The notes below the pieces were generated by a model. It saw nothing but the letters and a program-made list of their open reading frames with translations, was not told where the DNA came from and did not search any database. This document shows positions 57,872 through 64,000 of a DNA stretch of 64,000 nucleotides, piece by piece. Source of the DNA: Betaproteobacteria bacterium (lineage in GTDB: Bacteria > Pseudomonadota > Gammaproteobacteria > Burkholderiales > Ga0077523); NCBI GenBank assembly GCA_016713305.1, contig JADJPK010000016.1:1-64000 (forward strand). The letters run 5' to 3'. The stretch's first letter is position 1; every line of letters begins with the position of its first letter. The translations under genes and the position numbers were made by a program.

Positions 57872-60409
57872 CGCCGGAGGACACAGACTCCCGCGGTGTG
57901 CGCGAGCCTCGCAGCGAATCCCTCGCAGCAGAAGAGGGGCTCGCGAACCTCGAGCGCGTCTGGGCGCCGCCGCGCGGATGGCGCGTGATCTTCGCGGTGA
58001 ACAACACGTACGTGGGCCTGTGGTATCTCGGCGCGGCGATCGGCTTCATGGTGCTGGCCGGCATTCTCGCGCTGGTGATGCGCTCGCAGCTCGCCGTGCC
58101 TCTGAACGATCTGGTCAGCCCGCAAACCTACAACCGGCTCTTCACGATGCACGGCACCGTGATGATGTTCCTGTTTGCGGTGCCGGCCGTGGAGGCGGCG
58201 GCGGTCTACCTGCTCCCCGGCATGCTGGGAGCGCGCGATCTGCCCTTTCCGCGTCTGTCCGCCTATTCGTTCTGGGCCTACGCCTTCGGCGGGACGGCGT
58301 TCCTCTGCACGCTGCTCTTCGCCGTGCCACCCGACGGCGGCCGGTTCATGTACCCGCCACTCTCGGGTTCCGGCGTTCTCGCCCGGGCCGGGGGCCGACC
58401 TCTGGCTGCTGGGCATCGGGTTCATCGAGATCTCGGCAATCGCCGGCGCAGTGGAACTGCTGGTCGGCATCCTGCGCATACGCGCGCCGGGCATGCGGCT
58501 CAGCGGACATGCCGGTCTTCACCTGGGCCATGCTGGTCACGGCCGGCATGATCGTCATCGCCTTTCCGTCCATCATCGCGGCGACGCTGCTGGAACTGGA
58601 ACCGCGCGTTCGGATGGCCGTTCTTCGTGCCGTCACAGGGCGGCGATCCGCTGTTGGCGGCACCTCTTCTGGCTCTTCGGGCATCCCGAGGTGTACATCA
58701 TCTTCCTGCTTGCGGCCGGCATCGTTGTCGATGATCGTGCCGACCGTCGCCGCACGCCGCTCGAGGGCTACCGGGCCGTGGTCGCCTCGATCATCGGCGT
58801 GGGAGTGCTGAGTCTCACGTTGTGGGCGCATCCATGTTCTCCGCAGGCGTGTCGCGCATCGCGCTGATCCTGGTGTCGGCCGCGAGCGCTCGCGGTGGCG
58901 CTTCCCGCGGCCGTCCAGTTCTTCGCCTGGATCGCGACCCTGTGGCGGGGGCGCATCCGATGGTCCGTGCCTGCGTGGTTCGTGGCGGAGTTTCCTCGCC
59001 ACGTTTCTCCTCGGGCGGATTGACGGGCGTGATGCTGGCCGTGGTGCCCTTCGACTGGCAGGCGCACGACACGTACTTCGTGGTGGCGCATCTGCACTAC
59101 GTGCTGATCGGAGGAATGGTCTTTCCGCTATTCGCGGGTCTTTACTACTGGGCGCCGCTGGCCTCGAGACGGCCGCTTTCGGAACGGCTCGGACGCTGGG
59201 CTTGCGCCACCACGTTCGCAGGCATCACCGTGACGTTCCTGCCCATGCACCTGACCGGATTGCTGGGCATGCCGCGTCAGGTGCACACCTATCTCCGGGC
59301 TGGGCTGGGACGCCCTGAATCTTCTTTCCACCGTCGGCGCCTTCGTGTTCGCGCTGGGCGTGGGCCTCGTGCTTCTGGATCTGGCGCTACTTCGCCTCGT
59401 CCCGGCGCGGCGAATCGCACTGCAGACGGCAGGGAACCCGTGGCAGGGCAGGCACCCTCGAATGGCTCCCCCGGCGGGAACTATATGGCGTTCGCAGCAT
59501 TCCCGCGGATCGGCGAACGCTACCCGCTCTGGGATCGCCCGGACTCCCCGGCGAGGTGGAGCGCGGCGAACATCTGCTGAACGATGCACCCCACGGGCCA
59601 GCGGGAATCGCTCGTCACCTCCGCTGTCGCGGCCCGGCCGCAATATCTCCGGATCCTGGCCAGGTCCGAGTCCGTGGCCCTTGCTCGCCGGTCTGGGCGG
59701 CCGCGTTCTTCTTTCTCCTGACGGTGAAGTGGACCTGGGTGGCAGGGGCGGCGGGCGCGTTCACGATCGTCGCGCTGTGGCGCTGGCTGTGGCCGCTGGA
59801 GCCGGCGTTTCCTGCGGGCCCGTCACTGGGCGGCGTGCGGCTGCCGGTGGGCGCAAGCGGATCGGCATCGGTCGCGTGGTGGGGTACGGTCGTGCTGGTG
59901 GTGACGGCCGTCATGGTGCTGGCGTCGCTGCTGTTCGCATGCTGCTTTCATCTCCGGCACGTTGCCGCCGTGTGGCCCCGAGCGGCGTGCGATTGCCGGA
60001 CGAGTGGCGTCGCTTGTCTCAGCCCTTGCGTGTGTCGCAAGCGCCGCTCTGCTGATCGCCGCCGGGCGTGCCATCGCGCGTGATGCCCGCATGGCCGTTC
60101 AGCGCCGCCTGGATCCGCGTGGCTGGCGGCAGCCGGCGCGCATGCGGCCTTGCTGGTCGCGAACGCACCGGCCCGCGAGGAAGCTGCGGCGAGCGCGTAC
60201 GGGGCGTCGGTCTGGATGCTGGCCGTGTATCAGGCATCCTTCGGGGCGCTGCAGACGGTCCTCTTCGTCTTCGTGCTGGCGCGCGCGGTGGGCGGACGCC
60301 TTGCATCGGAACGGCGGAATGCGTTCGACTGCGCACGCCTCCTGTGCTTCTCACCCTCCTGCAACACGTGATCATCGTGACCGTCACCGCAGGCTTGCCG
60401 CGGTGGTAG
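57868..60409 (+). CDS. coxA: Cytochrome c oxidase subunit I fused to subunit III-like helices (frameshifted)
   Basis: About 846 residues, starting at ATG 57868 (ATGA overlap). NRLFTMHGTVMMFLFAVPAV gives a haem a His, SAYSFWAYAFGGTAFLCTLL follows, and FWLFGHPEVYIIFLL gives the CuB His and the cross-linked Tyr site. The second CuB His pair is broken: GCGCATCCATGTTC stands where GCGCATCACATGTTC would read AHHMF, one base missing near 58835. HDTYFVVAHLHYVLIGGMVF gives the haem a3 and a His. After about 59400 the protein goes on (RYPLWDRPDSP, LLTVKWTWVAGAAGAFTIVA, ASVWMLAVYQASFGALQTVL, LTLLQHVIIVTVTAGLPRW) as subunit III-like helices to the TAG at 60409. At least six frame changes. Confidence 0.8.
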
Positions 60410-61721
60410 GGCAGGCCAGGGACTGTCCGCGGGCGTGACGCCACACGGCGTTGCCACGTCGTCGGCTACCAGCAATGCGCCGGTCCGGTCGAGCGCCACG
60501 CCGACGGGCCGGCCGCGCTCGGACCTCCGTCGTCGACAGGCCGGACGGAACATCTGCCGGGGCGCCCGCCCGCTGGCCACCCTCGAAGCGCACATGACGC
60601 GGTAACCCGACCGAGGACGCCGGTTCCACGAACCGTGTTCGCCGATGAAGGCGCCGGACGCGAAGCGGCCGGGCAACACGATGGTCGGGCGATCGCCAGG
60701 CCCAGCGGAGCGACGTGCGAGCCCAGGGCGTAGTCCGGCACCACGGCACGCGCGACGAGATCGGGTCTTGGCGGTTTCACGCGCGTGTCCACGTGGCGGC
60801 CGAAGTAGCTGTAGGGCCAGCCGTAGAACGCACCGTCCTGCACGGAGGTGAGGTAGTCCGGCACCAGATCGCTGCCGAGTTCGTCACGTTCGTTGACGAC
60901 CGTCCACAGCTTGCCCGAGACAGGTTCCCACGCGAGTCCGTTGGGGTTGCGCAGGCCCGAGGCGAAGAGCCTGCGGGTGCCCAGCGCGGGGTCGACTTCC
61001 AGGATGGCGGCGCGGTCTGCCTCGTTGTCCATGCCGTTCTCCGCCACGTTGCTGTTGGAGCCGACGGTCACGTAAAGACGGGCGCCGTCCGGGCTCACGA
61101 TCACGTTCTTGGTCCAGTGATGATTGATGGGGCCGGCCGGCAGATCGACCACGTGGCTGCCTGCGGCGGTGATGCGGGTCGCGCCGGTCTGATAGGGGAA
61201 CCGGACGAGGGCGTTGGTGTTGGCCACGTAGAGATCGTTCCCCACGAGCGCCATGCCGAACGGCGAGTCGAGGTTCTCGAGGAACACGGTCCGCTGTTCC
61301 ACCCGGCCATCGCCGTCGGCGTCCCGCAGCAGCGTGATGCGATTCGCGCTGCGGCCGCTGCTGCCCGCGCGCTTCATCACCATCTTCATGAACCAGCCGC
61401 GGATTCCCTTGGCGTCCTCCGGCCGGGCGGGTGCGTTGGTTTCGGCCACCAGCACATCGCCGTTGGGCAACACGAGGAGCCAACGGGGATGATCGAAGCC
61501 CTTCGCGAAGAGTTCGACCTGAGGCCTGGCGCCGCGACGGGCACCGAGCCGGTCGGCCAACCGCGTGCCGGAGCGATGTTGACGATCGGCAGCACGCCCT
61601 TTCGCGGAGCGGGCAAAGCCGGGTCGGGGCCGGTGACCGCCTCGGGGGGGAGGCGGGCCTGGTCGCCACAGGCGGAAAGCGCTGCGGCAACGAGCAAGGG
61701 AAGCAGACGGGATAGGCGCAT
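60384..61721 (-). CDS. Sorbosone/glucose dehydrogenase-like (PQQ propeller) lipoprotein (frameshifted)
   Basis: About 445 residues. Lipoprotein signal SRLLPLLVAAALSAC (Cys residue 18). The six-bladed soluble propeller of the L-sorbosone/aldose-sugar dehydrogenase family follows: VELFAKGFDHPRWLLVLPNG, VLVAETNAPARPEDAKG, NRITLLRDADGDGRVEQ, YVANTNALVRFPYQTGA, NHHWTKNVIVSPDGARLYVT and ASGLRNPNGLAWEPVSGKL. After about 60690 the frame hops: LPGRFASGAFIGEHGSWNRR, VGVALDRTGALLVADDV, then GNAVWR. The early frame break is at about 61540. The stop at 60384 is tentative and overlaps the coxA end tail to tail. It oxidises a sugar or aldehyde in the periplasm. Confidence 0.78.
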
Positions 61722-62007
61722 GGCATCCCCTGCGCAAGCGACGTTCCCACGGGGCGCGCACCAGGGAAACACCGTCCCCGTTCACCGTTCTCCCCGTGGA
61801 AAGGGTGCACGACCGTGGCCCTGCGGGCTCGAGTTCGCTCCGACGGCGTGTACAAGCGAACTGGGTCCGGTAGGGATTACCGGGACGTGCCGCCGCTGCT
61901 TGCCGCTCCCCGAGACCTCGCCGGCCCGGGTGGAGCAGAGAGCCGGCACGCCGATTGCCCCTCGACGCTCCGGGGAGGGAGCCTCCATCCCGGTTCGGAG
62001 TTCGTTC

Positions 62008-64000
62008 GTGACAACAACCGCGGTCCTTCGCCTGTTCACCCGGCGGCGGGGTGATCTTCTCGTGGTCTTCACCGCTGCGCTTGCCGCCGGCACCGTCGAA
62101 CTCGTTCTCTGGCACATCAGCGCGCGCTTCTCCTATCTTCCCGGCGTGCTGATCGTCCTTGCGGCGCTTCACTGGGGAGGTGCCCGTTGGGGCGTGGTGG
62201 CCACCCTGGCCTGCCTGGCAGCCGGTTCGTACGTCTCGGAGATGCTTGGATCCTCCGGCATGCCCCCGGCCGCGCACTGGGTGCTCGCCCCGACCTTCGT
62301 GGTCATCGGCGTCGTCCTCAGCGTGACCTACCGGCGCCTGCGCATGGACGATCTGCGCCGCCGGCGCGAACGCCGGGCGTTCGAGCGGGCGCTTCGCCAT
62401 CGCGACCAACTGTTGCGTGAGTTGCGGGAGAGCACAGGCCGCCTGAAGCGGCTGTCCGAGTCCAACATCGTGGGCGTGATCCACTGGAACCTGGACACCG
62501 GGCTCATCACCGACTGCAACGACGAGTTCCTGCGCATGACGGGCTACGACCGGACCGACCTCACGTCCGGCAGGCTGGACTTCAACGCGATGACTCCTCC
62601 GGACTGGCGCGACCGCAACGCAGCCGGGGTGGAAGCCCTGCGCGCCACCGGCGCCGCACAGGCGTACGAGAAGGAATACCTGCGCAAGGACGGCACCCGC
62701 GTGCCGGTGATCATTGCGGGAGCCCGCTTTCACGATTCACTGCGCGAGGGCATGTCCTTCGTCCTGGACCTGAGCGGCCGGCGGACGGGCGGAGGAAGAT
62801 CTTCGAGCGAACGAACGCATGTTCCCGGACCTCGCCGATTCGATCGCCCAGCTCGCCTGGACGGCGCGGCCCGACGGGCACGTGTTCTGGTTCAACCGGC
62901 GCTGGTATGACTACACCGGACTTCGCCCCGACCAGGCGGAGGGCTGGAACTGGACCCGGGCGCTGGATCCCCGCGAACTTCCCCGGGTGCTCACGGGTGT
63001 GGCCTCGCACTTCTCCGAGGGGACGGCGTGGGAGGATTCCTTCGCCCTGCGCCGGAGCGACGGGGCCATGCGGGCGCATCTGGGCCGCGCTCTGCCCGTG
63101 CACGATGCCGGCGGGAACGTTTCGATGTGGGTGGGTACGTTCACGGACATCACCGGGAGGCGCAGCGGATGCGCTGCCAGGCCGAGCTCGTGCAGGCCGC
63201 GCTGCATGTGCGGCCCGCTCGCCGGCTCCGTGTCCATCGGCGAGACCTTGCAGGGCCTGCTGATACAGGACGTTCCGTCACGGGTGCACCGTCGGTGCGG
63301 CTCGTCGTGGCAAGCCACGGCGTGCTGCAGGAACCGCTCGAGTTCCGCTCGCCTGCGCTCGAGTTCCGCTCGCCTGCGCTCGAGGGTTTCGATGCGGACG
63401 TGCATCCGCTGCCGGAGCACACCGGCACGCCCCCAGGACTGCAACGGAAAGCCGACGGTCCGATGAGGCCGTCCGTTCCAGAGCCCGGCGACGGCGAGCT
63501 TCAGATTCCGCTGGCTGGAAGCGATGGGCGGCCGATGGGATCGCTGGCCTATGCGCTGCCTTCCGCCGGGTTTTCGCAGGAGGAGAACACGGCGGCGTTG
63601 CAGCTTGCCGCCATGGTCACGGCGAGCCTCGAAGGGTGGCGCCTGCGGCAGGCCCTCGCGGAGGCGGAGCGGCAGAAGGACACTTTCCTCGCCATGCTGG
63701 CGCACGAACTGCGCAATCCGCTCGCGCCGTTGCGGGCCGGCCTCGCCATCCTGCGCATCTCCGAACCGGAGTCCGATATCGCGCTGCAGGCGCGGGACAT
63801 GATGGAACGGCAGCTCGGACACATGGTGCGGCTCATCGACGATCTCATGGACCTGGAGCGCGTGACCCAAGGCAAGATCGAGCTTCGCAAGGAACGCGTG
63901 GAACTGACGTCCGCGCTGCGCCTCGCCATGGAGACATGCGGACCGGCCATCTGGAGGAAGGCGGTCATCGGCTCAGGGTGGATGTGCCGGAGCGGCCCCT
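62008..64000 (+). CDS. Membrane PAS sensor histidine kinase, 3' end outside window
   Basis: GTG start at 62008 with CGGAG upstream. Four helices come first (LLVVFTAALAAGTVELVLWH, YLPGVLIVLAALHWGGARWG, VVATLACLAAGSYVSEML, VLAPTFVVIGVVLSVTY), as in MASE/DUF4118-like sensors. Then come PAS domains: SNIVGVIHWNLDTGLITDCN with KEYLRKDGTRVPVIIAGARF, and, after a frame change near 62800, DSIAQLAWTARPDGHVFWFN. A disturbed, low-confidence linker runs from 63170 to 63540. HisKA is DTFLAMLAHELRNPLAPLRA, and MVRLIDDLMDLERVTQGKIE leads into the ATPase domain, which the window cuts. The HELRNPLAP box is shared with the two other kinases here. Confidence 0.82.
63339..63380 (+). repeat. Perfect 21-bp tandem duplication
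   Basis: CGAGTTCCGCTCGCCTGCGCT occurs twice head to tail (63339-63359 and 63360-63380) inside the kinase linker. Being 21 bases, it keeps frame. It may be a real recent slippage event or an assembly artefact. Confidence 0.85.

Noticed and set aside
60715..62000. Plus-strand open frame opposite the sugar dehydrogenase that joins the third kinase
   Set aside because: The part before about 62000 is antisense to the propeller; only the part from 62008 shows membrane helices and PAS motifs.

Overview
The window is 64 kb of high-GC DNA packed with genes on both strands. It looks like part of a Proteobacterial chromosome, probably a Betaproteobacterium of Burkholderiales type. The reasons are the gene content (RpoN, KatE, SodC, GlsB, DUF883, DUF2383 and DUF4142 stress proteins, heptose-type glycosyltransferases, an outer-membrane barrel protein, lipoproteins) and the codon bias. 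The lineage is an inference. I see no rRNA, tRNA, CRISPR array, insertion sequence or prophage.

A dominant feature is that many otherwise ordinary genes are readable only by hopping between frames. Family motifs continue across the breaks, and several breaks sit at homopolymers (for example a CCC near 47222 and a run of G near 5905). I read most of them as single-base assembly errors, not mass pseudogenisation. Where a gene is interrupted I give the span of the whole gene and say where the frame changes.

Layout. 1-6.4 kb: a DUF2269 membrane protein end, a hemerythrin, a small charged protein, an SGNH hydrolase, a glycine-zipper protein, a zinc metallopeptidase, a zinc alcohol dehydrogenase and an SDR with an internal deletion. 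6.5-12 kb: an AsmA-like protein, a Gly/Tyr-rich repeat protein and a stand-alone rpoN. 12.3-19 kb: a second hemerythrin, then a glycan locus with a GH1-like/glycosyltransferase/UDP-galactopyranose-mutase-like fusion, an amidohydrolase and a GT4. 19.2-26.6 kb: catalase HPII, a PQQ dehydrogenase with an N-terminal cytochrome c, a BrkB/YihY protein, an AI-2E transporter-family protein and a secreted Gly/Ala-rich protein. 26.7-29.6 kb: a UDP-glucuronate-decarboxylase-like enzyme and three small stress proteins.

29.6-38.4 kb is an eight-gene minus-strand operon with ATGA/GTGA-type overlaps: GT4, SDR, GmhB-type phosphatase, GT9, carbamoyltransferase, GT2, GT9 and another glycosyltransferase. It probably builds a heptose-containing, carbamoylated surface glycan. 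38.8-45.6 kb holds sodC, small proteins, a hybrid kinase with a degenerate N-box, a DUF421/Holin-X/DUF883/GlsB membrane-stress set and an isochorismatase. 45.7-52 kb holds an NtrC-type sigma-54 activator, a DUF2231 protein, an outer-membrane barrel protein, a DNA glycosylase, a DUF6279 lipoprotein, a bacterioferritin-like protein and a PNPOx-like stress protein. 52-60.4 kb holds a PAS hybrid kinase and a cytochrome oxidase operon (two cytochromes c, CoxB fused to cytochrome c, CoxA fused to CoxC-like helices). The end holds a sorbosone/glucose dehydrogenase lipoprotein and a third kinase that runs off the window.

Taken together the region reads as a chromosomal envelope-and-oxidative-stress neighbourhood: peroxide and superoxide removal, di-iron proteins, membrane stress proteins, surface polysaccharide synthesis and redox signalling. 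RpoN and a sigma-54 activator both lie in the window, but I found no convincing -24/-12 promoter.
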